From Cordilura impudica (lineage: Eukaryota > Arthropoda > Insecta > Diptera > Scathophagidae): 64,000 bases of DNA. Numbering within the stretch: position 1 is the stretch's first letter; each line of letters opens with the position of its first letter. The stretch spans positions 96,021,946 to 96,085,945 of the forward strand of contig OY821517.1 of the NCBI GenBank assembly GCA_963682025.1, written 5' to 3'. The notes under the pieces are model-generated. The model saw only the letters and a program-made list of their open reading frames with translations, was not told where the DNA came from and made no database searches. This document shows, piece by piece, positions 43,885-55,185 of the stretch. Made by a program: the position numbers and the translations under genes.

Positions 43885-44999
43885 GAGAGGGTGCCTTAAC
43901 ACCGAGTGTCATAAAGTCGAATAGACCTTAAGGCCCACTCAATCGGACATAAAGTCAAATTTTCAAAATTGAGACATAAAGCCGATTTTCGATTTGTATC
44001 GATTGAGACTTAAAGTCAAATTTTAAAAAGCAAATGAGACTTAAAGTCAATTTTTTTGATTAAGCAAAAGTACCATAAATTTTTTTGTTTTTTATTATAC
44101 AAATATATTAATTTTTTTTGTTTTGTTTTTTTGTTTTTTTTTTTGTTTTTTATTTATTTTTATTGTTGTTTCTTTTTTGTTACAAAATTAAATACAAATC
44201 CAAACAACAGAAAATATACAACAGAAAATGATTTAAATGAAAATTAGGGATTTTTCCTTTTACAGAATGTTTTAATTAAAAATTAGGGATTTTCCCTTTT
44301 ACAGAAAATTAGCAATCCTAATGGCATTTTTTTTATAATACAAATATTACAACACGTGTATCACTATTAAACTATTAACGTATATGTATGTAATATGAAT
44401 TGATCAATGACATTGCCAAATGCACTTTTATAAAGTAATAATACAGGTTGACACATGTTATTAAAAACTTAGTTTAGTTCATCTAATTATAATGTTATAT
44501 TATTATGATGATATTAAATTATTGCTAATTCATTTTTTCTTTATCAGTTTGTAAAAGGAAAAACATTCTGTAAAAGAGAAAATTCCTAATTTTCATTGAA
44601 AACATTCTGTGAAAGGGAAAATCCGTAATTTTCATTTAAGACATTCTGTAAAAGGGAAAATCCCTAATTTTCATTTAAAACATTCTGTAAAATGGAAAAT
44701 TCCTAATTTTCATTGAAAAAGGAAAAATAAGTTTTCGTTTTAATAATAATAAGCCTATGTGTTTAAAAAATGTAGCCCTGTATTTTATTTTGAATATTTG
44801 TTAGCAGAGACACCAACCTAAGCCACGTTAACTAAAATCTCACCGAAATGAGACATAAAGTCGAATTTTAATATTTACTTTGAGCCATAAAGCCGATTCG
44901 GCTTTACGTCTCAATATTAAAAAATTTGACTTTATGTCCCATTGAATGGGACTTAAGGCCTATTCGACTTTATGGCACTCGGCGTTAAGGCACCCTCTC
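43885..44999. mobile_element. foldback-like element with 9-bp target duplication
   Basis: The ends are GAGAGGGTGCCTTAACACCG (left) and, on the minus strand, GAGAGGGTGCCTTAACGCCG (right). The inverted arms extend about 150 bp and include repeated GAGACTTAAAGTCAAATTTT-type units. Further in, a ~45-bp unit (ACATTCTGTAAAAGGGAAAA, TCCCTAATTTTCAT) is repeated 2 times on the left and 4-5 times on the right, in opposite orientation. The flanking sequence ATATTTAGT is duplicated exactly (43876-43884, 45000-45008). Nine-bp duplications and repeated inverted arms are typical of FB/Mutator-type foldback elements. No transposase is present. Confidence 0.85.
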
Positions 45000-45103
45000 A
45001 TATTTAGTGTATAAAATACATATAACAAATAAAATAATGACGATTTAATTATTTAGATAGAGAATAATTTTACGTTTCAAAGATTCCTTATTTTCGGACA
45101 AAT

Positions 45104-45589
45104 CTATGATGTGGTAAATTCCATTAAATTGCTCTCACAACCGGCGAAATGGATCATTATTAACATAGTTGAATCGAAAATAATTAATATTAAGAGCTTA
45201 AAGTTTCTTGTAGGTCTCGATGGTATATTAATTTGAGTTCTACTTAAAAAGTAATTGGAGTCAATGCTGCCATGGAATAAATTGAGTAGAAAGGAAATAC
45301 TAAGCATTGTTCTATGACTTTTCAGTGTCTTGATTAGATCAAGTCTGGATTCATAAGAGGGTAAGGCACGGGAGTTCCAAGCAAGTCCACGTAGAAAGAA
45401 TAAAAGAAATTGTTTCTGGACAGATTCGACGAAATTTATACGAATAATGAAACACGAATCCCATATTATAGATACTATAGAACCATATTTTAGGATGGTA
45501 CGAACCAGGGATGTACATAGCTGTTTGGTTATATATGGATCAGAAAATTCGTTACTCCATCGCTTCATAAATCCAAGAAAGCCATAAGC
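45104..45589 (-). pseudogene. LINE ORF2 C-terminal region (copy 2)
   Basis: The frame reads KRWSNEFSDPYITKQLCTSL, INFVESVQKQFLLFFLRGLA and PSYESRLDLIKTLKSHRTML, closely matching the end of the 36.3-38.1 kb LINE. It begins at the codon next to the DINE-like insertion. Confidence 0.85.
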
Positions 45590-46391
45590 TTTTTTATACC
45601 CTATACCACTATGTGGTTTGGGTATAATGACTTTGTGCTGCTGTTTGTAACAACCAAAAATATTCGTCCTAGACCCATCTTTAATTATACCGACCGTCCG
45701 TCCGCCCGTCTGTGTGTCCATGTAAAGCTTGTAATCAAACTGCAGGACGCAAATATGAATATAATTCGATGAAATTTGGTATTTAAGCTTTCATCGCTAT
45801 TGAAATTGGTGAGAATCAGTCCTTGTTAAAACCTAGCCCCCATACAAGTAACCCCTATGAAATCGACATAAATTGCCATAAGTTCCAAATTATCATATAG
45901 ATCTCAGTCAAATTGGGTTTGTATGTGTTTATTAGATCCATTAATCAGTAGTTCAAAAATACTCCCTACAGGAAAATTCTTAGTCATAGGCCCCATATAG
46001 AGCTGCTTCCCGATTTTCACTTAAATATATCAAAAAAAAAAAATATTGCACAGATTTTTCTCAAATTTGGTTTGTATAATTTTTCAAAGTATATGCGACT
46101 TTACCAATTATGGTCTGGATCGGGCCATTTTTCGATCTAGTCCCCATTTAAATATAGTATCCGATATGAACTTTTTCATATCTGCAGCGAAAAAAAAATT
46201 AATAAAAAAACCACTCAAATTTGGTTTATGCATATTTGCTATATCCAATTAGTTGGACTGAAGAGATAGGGTCTCTTAACCATGGTATAGGGTATCGTAT
46301 AGTCTGGCTAGACCGACTCTCTCATGGGTCTCTTAACCATGGTATAGGGTATCGTATAGTCTGGCTAGACCGACTATAATTTGCTTACTTG
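45590..46391 (+). mobile_element. DINE-1-like repeat, full length with exact junctions (copy i)
   Basis: It starts TTTTTTATACCCTATACCAC and ends CTAGACCGACTATAATTTGC-TTACTTG. The insertion lies within a LINE frame: reading across, the codons AAT AAA join GCT TAT GGC with nothing lost or duplicated, so both edges are exact. There is no target duplication. The 5' end forms a TATACCC...GGGTATA hairpin. The 3' ~55 bp (GGGTCTCTTAACCATGGTAT and following) is duplicated in tandem. The structure is that of DINE-1/INE-1, known Helitron/Helentron-derived repeats of flies; the relation is inferred from layout. Confidence 0.85.
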
Positions 46392-47130
46392 TTTATTACT
46401 GAAGATGTATGCGGACGAAAGTTTAAAGTCTAATAAAATACAAAGATATAAAAGTGTATCAACGGATTCCAATTCACTTTCATTCACAAAATAAGTAGTG
46501 TGTAGATTATTACATTTGTAAAAGGACATATGCTTGCATTTTTTTATATTGAGCTCCATAAGGTTTACATTGCACCATCTACAAAAATTATTTAAATCGG
46601 ATTGCAGCAAAAAATGTGGAAAGTAATTTTGAGGAGAGGAAAATAGTAAGAGAATTTTAGAGTGTTGAATAACAGAAGGGAGATCATTGATAAATAAAGT
46701 AAAAAGTACTGGACCAAGATGACTTCCTTGTGGAACACAAGAAAACACTTCGATGTTTTTAGAGACAGAGTTTCTAAATTTAACCTGCTGAAATCTGTTC
46801 GTTAACATTTTAACCAGAAAACTAAAGAATTACTGAAACCCATTAAATTCAGCGTGTATAACAGTAAATCATGATTCACCTTATCAAAGGCTTTACTAAA
46901 GTCGGTGTGAACTACATCAGTTTGCATACGATCTTTAAGTCCGTCTTTTTTATAATTGTAGTGAGTTCCAGAACGTTGGTGATTGTAGAGCGAGATTTGA
47001 GAAAGCCATGTTGGTTTGTGAAGTGGCTAAGTTGAGAAATAAAGCTGCCTAGAAATTGCATTCGAATTTCGAGCGCTGGAATCTGGTAGTATATATAAAT
47101 ACTCGATAATATGTTAAACATGTTCAACTA
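46392..47130 (-). pseudogene. LINE reverse transcriptase relic (copy 2)
   Basis: The minus strand gives NQHGFLKSRSTITNVLELTT (about 47030-46970) and VHTDFSKAFDKVNHDLLL (about 46915-46860) with the first catalytic Asp. Then come CVPQGSHLGPVLFTLFIND (about 46745-46690) and FCRWCNVNLMELNIKKCKHM (about 46590-46530). The YADD block is lost in a small deletion. Frameshifts are near 46910 and 46810. The region N-terminal to the RT is missing. Confidence 0.85.
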
Positions 47131-48650
47131 TTTTGAACAGTCACACTATGATTTGAATTTCCATTAAACAACAAATAAAATCCATAGCTTCATGCCTTAT
47201 TTTAGTTACTCATAAGTCATTCTCCTTAAGCAGATATGTTATATTTATATCCAGTCATTACCAAATAAAACACAACAAATACACAAGAAGCATTTTCTGC
47301 ATGTTCTTTGAACAAATTTCTTTTAAAAAACTTTTCCCAAAACGTATTTGTCAATTTCAAAGGAATTTGTTATTATTTAGGGTGTTTTTTTTTACTATTT
47401 TTATTTTGCATATTTATGCTTTGTGCTTAAACTTTGTATGAACCTTCCTGAAATGTGGAACAAATTTTAAGCATATTTAAGAAAAATGAAACAAATATGT
47501 TCCTAAATGAATGGCTTTACTTGTCATTATTTTTAAAAACATTAAAAACTCAATATTTCTTATATACTAAGTATATTGTATTGTTTTCTTTTTAATATAA
47601 AAAAACCTAAATAATATACAAACTAATTTCTGTGGCACAACTTCTACCCAAGAGCGTTTCATGTTGATTTTGTATTGATAAATGATGCTATTAAATATAA
47701 AACTTGTATACTTGCGATACTTAGCGACTGTGATATTCTGGGGCTAGCAATATACAAACTGAGAAGGATATACTATACGTATATGTATTTTTGTAGTTTA
47801 TAAGTCGAAAAAATGAAAAATGTAATAAGTTGATAATTAATATTTTAAGAGGCAGGATAGCTGGACTGTCTTATTTTTTTTTATTTCGAAATTTTTTTTT
47901 TGTAGAAATAACTTTTTTTTTATTGCAGATTCTTCTAAAACTGTTGGTGCTCTTATTTCATGGCTCAGTTTTAGCTCTCTGTAATTTTCCTTTCTGCATT
48001 TTGATGAAAGGTTATATACTTAACGACTTTTTTTTAATGAGCTCAATAAACTTCACGAAATGTTTTATAAATCCACTTTGCTTTTATGCTGCCACTAGCC
48101 ACTTTAAATAATTTCCTTTTTATTCTGAAATATATATAAAAGCTTTAAATTTATATTTCCATGCGCTAGATAAATGACACGTATTATTTATTTCAAGCTT
48201 TTAAAGACTCAATGCTATAAAAAATCTCAAACGTGATAGTTGAAACTTGAAAAAAATTTATTTGACCATTCGAATTGACATAAGTAAAACTAAAGTTTGA
48301 CATTTAGGATAATGTTTAACAGATTAAGGTGTTCAGAACTAGTTTATTATTGCAGATATAAATATTAGTATCGAAAATCTGCAACAACCTTTCGACGATT
48401 TTATAAAAAATAGTTTGAAACTGGTTTCGAATTGAAATTGCGTCAAAAGGAAAACTTTTATTAGAACTTACTTAATAATATATACGATAACTGCGATATT
48501 ATAGAACAAATTTAAGGTAGAAAATAAAATATGGCCAATAATTTTAATAATTAACGTTATAGGGAAACTTTTTAATATACTTTTAATGGGAAGAAAGAAA
48601 ACGAGGAGAACATCAATAAACTTTTAATTAAAATTATACGGGCATGAATA
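47131..48650. other. no feature recognised
   Basis: A/T-rich. The longest frame (47830-48111) is hydrophobic because of T-rich runs and has no recognisable motif. Confidence 0.45.
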
Positions 48651-48651
48651 A

Positions 48652-50548
48652 TCTATATATATAAAATTCATTTTCTGTTTGTTTGTTTGTTTGTTTGTTT
48701 GTTTGTTTGTTTGACCGCTATACAAATTTATATTTTTCAACGGATTTTCCTGAAATTCTGTACACACGATCTCTGTACGCCAGGAAAGGTCGCCATATAC
48801 TTTTTACTGGCCACGCCTACTTATACGCCCACTTTTTATGTAAAATCCATTTTCTGTTTTATTCATATTTGTTCACTATACAAATTTTATTTTATCTTTA
48901 TTCTCTGAAATTCGGTACACACGATCCCTGTACTCCAGCTAAGGTCGCCATGTGCTTTTTATCAACCACGCCTACTTTAACGCCCACTTTTTGTATACAA
49001 TTCATTTTCTGTTTTTTGGTATATTTGTTCGCTATACAAATTTTTATTTTTCAACGCATTTCTCTGAAATTTGGTACACACGATCTTTGTACCCCAGACA
49101 AGGTCACCGTGTGAATCTTGCGGCCACACCTACTTCTACGCCCACTTTTTGTGTACAATTCGTTTTCTGTTTTTTGGTATATTTGTTTGCTGTAGTAGCT
49201 GCAAGGAAGCGACGCGCGGCGCGCGGACACGGACGCGACGGATGCGGACGCGACGCGCTCGCGGAACACAGCTCAGCTAAAACATCTTAATGACCTGAAA
49301 AATATATCTTGGCGATTAAAATAAGTTGACAACAACTGCGCGGCAGCACAGGTATGGCCGCCAAACGTGCGGAAACGGCGCGCGGCGAACGAACGCGGAC
49401 GCGACGTGCTCTCGGAACACAGCTCAGCTAAAATATCGCAATGCTCTAAAAAAGATGTTTTAGGAATTCAAATAAGTTAACGATAACTAAGCGGCAGTAC
49501 GGGTAGTACCTGCGAGGAAGCGGCGCGAGGCGCGCGGAGCGCGGACGCGACGGATGCGGATGCGACGCGCTCGCGGAACACAGCTCAGCTAAAATATCGC
49601 AATGATCTGAAAAATATGTTTTAGGAATTAAAATAAGTTAACGAGAACTAAGCGGAGGCACGGGTTGTAGCTGCGAGGAAGCAGCGCGAGGCGCGCGGAC
49701 GCGACGCGTTCGCGGAACACAGCTCAGCTAAAATATCGACCGCGGACTCGGACGCGACGGATGCGCACGCGACGCGCTTTCGGAACACAGGTCAGCTAAA
49801 ATATCGCCGAGGAAGCGGCGCGAGGCGCGCGGACGCGGACGCGACGGATGCGGACGCGAGCGCTCGCGGAACACAGCTTACCAAAAATATCGCAATGATC
49901 TGAAAAATATTTTTTGGCGATTAAAATAAGTTGACAACGACTGCGCGGCAGCACGGGTCTGGCTGCCAAACGCGCGGAAGCGAACGCGACTCGCTCGCGG
50001 AACACAGCTTAGTGAAATGTCGTATGATAAATTTTATCTACGTATGTGAAATAATTACCTGTTGATCAAAATAGGCAACACATATACTATAAGCAGTTGC
50101 TTAAAGAAACCTTGCGACACAATATTAAACGTCGCATTAGTCTTTAATTTCTGAAACTTGAATTTGACGTCTCTGCTCAATGATGATCACTTATTGAATG
50201 AATTAATTGAATTTTTAAAAGTTTTGATTCCTTTAATTTGCGGCCCATTCCGTTTTATTTGATGTTTATAAATAAACTGAAAAAAAAAACTTTAAGCGGT
50301 TTCGCACCTTATTTTTGAAGCATTTTTGCTGCAGCATCTTATAAAAAACTTATAAATTAAAAAACCAAAAACTTTTTAATTGAAATAAAAAATGAATTTA
50401 CTGCCCATACAAATTTTTGGGAGAGAGTTCATTTTATTGGGGAATTTGTTAATTGGGGACTAAGTACTCAGCGCCCGGTAAGCATAGTGAACCATTTTTC
50501 AAGTCAAAGGCCTTTTCAGCCCGGGCAAGACCGGGTAAAAACAGCTAG
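48652..50548 (+). mobile_element. Helitron family 1, copy 4 (complete, plus strand)
   Basis: It begins TCTATATATATAAAATTC after A (48651). It ends with the hairpin CCCGG-GCAAGA-CCGGG, then TAAAAACAGCTAG, followed by T (50549). Internal order: (TTTG)n (48677-48713), three ~155-bp units (to about 49195), CpG-rich units (49195-50010), 3' terminal segment. The array jumps directly from the 155-bp unit to the CpG block at about 49194, so the A/T spacer present in copies 1-3 is deleted. Confidence 0.9.
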
Positions 50549-50559
50549 TGATTTATAAA

Positions 50560-51110
50560 ATTTTTAATTATCTGTCTGTGTGACCATGTATACTTTGAAT
50601 TTAAATTACAGGTTGCAAATATGGTGAAGTTTTTTGAAGTAGTTTTTTGATGAAGTATTTGGATGAAGTTGGATATGTGAGCTTTTGTTGGTAATAAGAG
50701 GAAGGCTATTGAAATGAGTGAAAATCGGTGCATGTTCATAACCAAATTTGTTGTACCCAATAATCACTAGTCTAAAAAACCCTATACGACTATTTTTTGT
50801 TGCAGTTCTCATACATAGTGTGATCCGTCATTTAAATTTATAAAAAAAAGCATCGCTCAGATTTTTTCAAATTTTGTTTATATACAATTTTTTTGAGAGA
50901 AGTGATTTTCCTAAATACGTTCATGATCGGTCTACTTTTTGACCTTGTCCCCGTGTAAATAAGTCACTTTTGAATTTTTTTTATATTTTTTAATATCAAT
51001 ACTAATAAAAGCATCAGCAGAGTTGGATCCCAGACTCTCTCTCTCGAAGCACGTGGTATGGGTATCCAATATTCGGTCTTGCTATCTATAGCTATCCTAT
51101 AGATATGTAG
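50560..51110 (+). mobile_element. diverged DINE-1-like repeat (copy j)
   Basis: TCTGTCTGTGTGACCATGTA, CAGGTTGCAAATATG, a GAAAATCGGTGCATGTTCA segment and GGTATGGGTATCCAATATTC follow the family order, but with more substitutions and deletions than the other copies. Confidence 0.55.
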
Positions 51111-51742
51111 AAATTTCAGTTTGCATTTAATAAGTCATTTCATTATTTGCATTTCTCATTTAGTGTCGAAAGCTGCACATTAGGCTGGTTCATATATGAC
51201 ACTTTTTTTTGTTTTGTCGATTTTTTTGTCGGCCAACCCGAATATATGTTAAGCACAGTGAAAAAATAGCACATGATTTTTTTAAATTTTTTTCATCAAT
51301 ATTTAGGGGTCGCTACCAGACCCCAAACTTCAGTGGTTTTGAGAAAAATTGCTGTCTTTAAAATTTATTCCATGTATGTGTGTCTTAAAAATAATAAAAC
51401 AAAACAAATTATGTACACCGTTATTGCGTAAGGCTTTTTAAATAAATAGAGCACAATTTGTTTTCAGAATCTTTTTCTGAGATCATTTAAAAACATTTGT
51501 CCGTCTGTCCTTCCGTTTGTAAATTTAAATTCAAATTTAAGAAAAGATATAATTTTTATACAATAAATTTGAAAATAATAATTTTATTCAAGATCACGCA
51601 AGATTTAGACCCATATAATTTCCCCAAGTAGCAAGTAAGCTGGTGAGTTATAAAAAAACATATATATTTAAAACAATATATAAAATAGTGTAACAACATA
51701 TACTTCTACTTTATTAGACCAACTTGTGGATAATTTTTTATA

Positions 51743-53624
51743 ATGGCTTCAAGTTCCACAACATCGGCTACGCGCAACAGAACTAAAACTAGTTTGGAAG
51801 GTCTTTTCGATATTGCTCACGCTAAGGCCTTAAACATAATTGTAAAACAGGAGGATAAAGATTTTTTAAATGCTCAGCGAAAGGTCAGTCGGCATGGAAA
51901 AATAGGTAATGTAGACTCAACATTTTTAAGAAGGAATGCTAAATACGGAAAATGGTCCCATATAAAAGAGATTCGCAAAAAGAAAAAATGCTGGAGCGTG
52001 AGAGCAAGTCTATCAATCGTATTCATAAGAGGGGTCGAATTGAACTATCGTCTTCGTTAAGTGATGATGACCAAACTTTATCTACTTTAAAAGCTTCTGA
52101 ACCAGCGGAAAAGAAAAAGATATACAGAGGCAGAAAGAAAATTTTAAATGAAAATTTAGCTGTGAGTCTTGACGTTGCAAAGCTAAGTAACCGAAAGGCA
52201 GCTATAGTTTTGACAGAAACAGTTAAACACATTGGTGGCGATCCTTCAAACTATAATATAAGCACTTCTTCTATTCGTCGACAGCGAATTGACTTCCGAG
52301 AAAGCATGGCCGAGTCATTAAAAAGTAAGTTTAAGCCTGTCGTTCCACTCACAATTCACTGGGATGGAAAAATAATAGAAAATATCAGCGGAAATAAAAT
52401 CGTTGAACGTCTTCTAATCCTGGTATATGGAATGGGAATTGATGAGCTGCTTGCAGTCCCAAAATTATCTGCTGGAACAGGTGTTGCAGCTGCGTCGGCA
52501 GTTTTTGACACCTTACTAGAATGGAACCTAAGCGAAAAAATCAAATGCATGAGCTTTGACGCAACTGCAACAAATACTGGAAAAAGAAATGGTGCATGTA
52601 TTTTGTTAGAACAAAAGATGGATAAAAATATGCTTTGGCTGGCGGTCGTCATCAAATTCTGGAAGTAATGCTTGAAGCTGTGTTTCGCCAGGCACTTGGT
52701 ACTTAAACCGGGCCTGAAACATTGATCTTTAAAAAATTTAAGTTGGCCTGGAGCAAAATTAATCGGAAAAACTTTTAGTCGGAAATTTCTGATCTTTTTG
52801 TTTTAAAACCAGTGACATATATTACAGATAAGATAATTTCTTTCGTTCAAACCCAGTTAAAACAGTTTCAGCCTCGAGACGAATACAAAGAGCTATTGAA
52901 GCTAACTCTAATATTTCTAGGAGGTGTTCCCGAAAATGGAATTTCTTTCAGAGCACCTGGAGGTCTTCACCAAGCAAGATGGATGGCCAAAGCCATTTAT
53001 TGTTTGAAGATTTATTTATTTAGAAATGAATTCAGGCTTAATGCAAGTGAAGCAGAATCAATATATTTGTTGTATATTTGTTGTTACAATTTACGTCAAA
53101 TATTAGTTTGTAGCCCCTTCAGCGACTTATGCTCCAAGAAATAATATACAGCTATTAAAGGACCTACAAAATTATGATGAAGTAAATGCGTTAATTGGAA
53201 CTGTAGCCGTTAAAAAATTAATTGGTCATCTTTGCATTTATCAGAAGAGTTCGTCGCAATTGCTTTTTTTGACGACCAAGTTTCTGTTGATACAAAAAAG
53301 AAAACGGTGGACGCTTTAGATGTTGAAGGACCTGAGAACCCGTCGAAAAGAATAACATTAGACGCCAGCCTAATAACTAACAAACAACTAGAAGACTTTG
53401 TTTCCAAAAATACTTTAAGATTTTTTAGCAAAACCGGCATTTCATCCAATTTCATAAAGAAAAACGTTGAATCGTGGGAAGAAGATGAGGATTACATAAA
53501 TAATAGAGGCATAGCTCGTTCTATGAGAGTTGTTAACGATATAGCAGAACGAGGATTGGCACTGATGGAAGAATATAATAAACTACATACCAACAATGAA
53601 GAGCAAAAGCAGTATTTATTGTGA
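51743..53624 (+). pseudogene. transposase relic of hAT-type element 2
   Basis: Blocks follow in order: SLEGLFDIAHAKALNI (from 51796), IYRGRKKIL (about 52121), ISTSSIRRQRIDFRE, PLTIHWDGKIIENISGNKIV (about 52350), LLAVPKLSAGTGVAAASAVF (about 52447), and IKCMSFDATATNTGKRNGAC (about 52540), with likely catalytic D residues. After a one-base loss near 52640 the frame reads LEVMLEAVFRQALGT. Here a C-R-H-H motif of the family (a C-x2-H signature) has become G-R-H-Q. Further blocks: PRDEYKELLKLTLIFLGGVP (about 52875), RAPGGLHQARWMAKAIY (about 52953), and EEFVAIAFFDDQVS (53246-53290). Frameshifts near 51975, 52640, 53130 and 53230 and several stops break it. I know this family from many insect models labelled 'uncharacterized'; the element's ends argue that it is hAT-type. 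Confidence 0.8.
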
Positions 53625-54005
53625 TTGGTGAAAGAATATAGATAAAATTACCCAGACTCAAATAAATCAACTTTGCTCAAATAATTATTTTAAATAGCTT
53701 AATATGCTTAATATTTAAAGGTAAAATATAAATATTTTATGTCTATCAGAACAAGTTTCATAAATGGACTGCATCTTTTTTTTTTTTTTTTAATTGATTA
53801 ATATTTGTTTTTACTTTCGTTATACATTTGTAATGAATAAATACAACTAAAGATTTTTAATATAGGATTTCTAAACGATTATATTTTAATAAATCTTAAA
53901 TAATCTTTTTATATACAAAAATATGCTTGCTAAACTTTTATTCGAGGGGTTTTAGTACCATTGTATAAATAGAGACCGAAAAACATATATACAAAATTTA
54001 AAGGA

Positions 54006-54030
54006 GGGTTGGGGAGGGGATTGGAAGGGG
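54006..54030 (+). other. G-quadruplex-like run in hAT element 2
   Basis: Four G-tracts (GGGTTGGGGAGGGG, then seven bases, then GGGG) fit the standard G4 pattern. It lies downstream of the transposase relic, in otherwise A/T-rich sequence. Confidence 0.55.
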
Positions 54031-54474
54031 ATGCGCTTGCAGCATTTTTTTTAAAATAATTTTCTTAATTTTAAAGACAACTGTAAACAGATATCTAGTA
54101 TTCAATGTTTTAAAATTTTCATCATGTTTCCTGTAAGAACAGACGGACGGACGGACAAGAGTTGCTAAATCGTTTCAGAAAACGATTCAGAAAAAAGTTT
54201 TATACGTTCTGTTTTACAAATATCATTCAATAAAAGTGATCATAAAAATATATATATATATATATATTTTTTTTATACATACATATGAAAAAAGCAATAG
54301 AGGCGACGATTTTTATCAAAAATTCCAATGTTTTGGATCCGGTAGCGACCCCTAAATCTTTCTTAAAAATTTTGAAAAAAATCATGCGTTATTTTTTCAT
54401 GGTGGTTAATATAAATTGCGGTTGGCCCATTACAAAATCCAATTTATTATTTTATGAACCGCCCTACTGCACAT

Positions 54475-54782
54475 CTTAATAACTGACCTTAATGATATTT
54501 TTTATGCCATTTATTTTAGAACTTTTCATGCACACTTATATATGTATACACACTCCATTCGTAGGTATCCATTTTGCAATGGAAAATTCAATTTTAGCAT
54601 ATCATAATATAATACTCATAAAAGTATAAAAGGAAAAGCAGATAATGACGTTAAAATAACTGCAATAACTGAATTGCAATTTTTAAAGATTAAATGATAA
54701 ATGATCGATATATGTATAGTCCGATTCTATGATTTCATTTTACAGCAGACACTCTGTATTTCGTCATCTGACCAGTTTTGTC
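54475..54782. other. no feature recognised
   Basis: Spacer between hAT element 2 and the next DINE-like fragment. No motif seen. Confidence 0.4.
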
Positions 54783-55185
54783 GATTTAGTCTTATCCATA
54801 TACCATTATGTGGTTAGGGTATAAGTACTTCGTGCTGATGTTTCTTTCAACCAAAGATATTTGACCTATGAGATGGAAATAAATTGCAATAAGATCCAAG
54901 TTATCATATATATCTCGATCAAATTTGGCCCCCATATAGTGCCAATTTCTGGTCTTCATTTAAATCTTAAAAAAATAAAAAACAGCCACTTTAGAAAATA
55001 TGGATATGATCGGTTCATTGCTCGACCTAGTACCCATATAAAAATAGCTTTGGATATGAATTTTTTCATAATGGCTGGCAAGAAATTTTTAACAATGCCA
55101 CTCATATTTGGTTTGTGCATATTTTCTACATCCAATTACTTGGATACAATCAGTCTAGACCATTTAATAGTATCTTCCTTGTTTC
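54783..55185 (+). mobile_element. DINE-1-like repeat with internal deletion (copy k)
   Basis: CATATACCATTATGTGGTTA and GGGTATAAGTACTTCGTGCT at the 5' end are followed directly, after AGATATTTGACC, by TATGAGATGGAAATAAATTG. The central GTCCGTCTG block is therefore deleted. The family's 3' half fades near 55185. Confidence 0.7.

Larger units (their letters stand above)
43820..47130 (-). mobile_element. second copy of the Jockey/CR1-like LINE, split by two insertions
   Basis: RT pieces on the minus strand run from about 47127 to 46392. They are interrupted by a DINE-like copy (45590-46391), resume at 45589 to about 45104 (C-terminal region), and the 3' UTR is cut by a foldback-like element (43885-44999). 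The 3' end is marked by a (TTTA)n tract near 43823-43840. Confidence 0.75.
51181..54466 (+). mobile_element. hAT-type element 2 (complete, 3286 bp)
   Basis: The left end is TAGGCTGGTTCATA and the right end, on the minus strand, TAGGGCGGTTCATA. The inverted arms stay similar for about 150-180 bp, including TTTAGGGGTCGCTACC near 51303 and its inverse near 54350. The flanks carry an exact 8-bp duplication, CTGCACAT (51173-51180, 54467-54474). Eight-bp duplications with Y-A-R-N-G ends indicate the hAT superfamily. One plus-strand transposase relic lies between the arms. Confidence 0.9.

Noticed and set aside
44056..44247. 63-codon phenylalanine-rich frame
   Set aside because: It is encoded by T-rich runs inside the foldback-like element and has no motif.
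47830..48111. 93-codon hydrophobic frame that could be a membrane protein
   Set aside because: Its hydrophobicity comes from poly-T runs. There are no recognisable motifs and no upstream signal.
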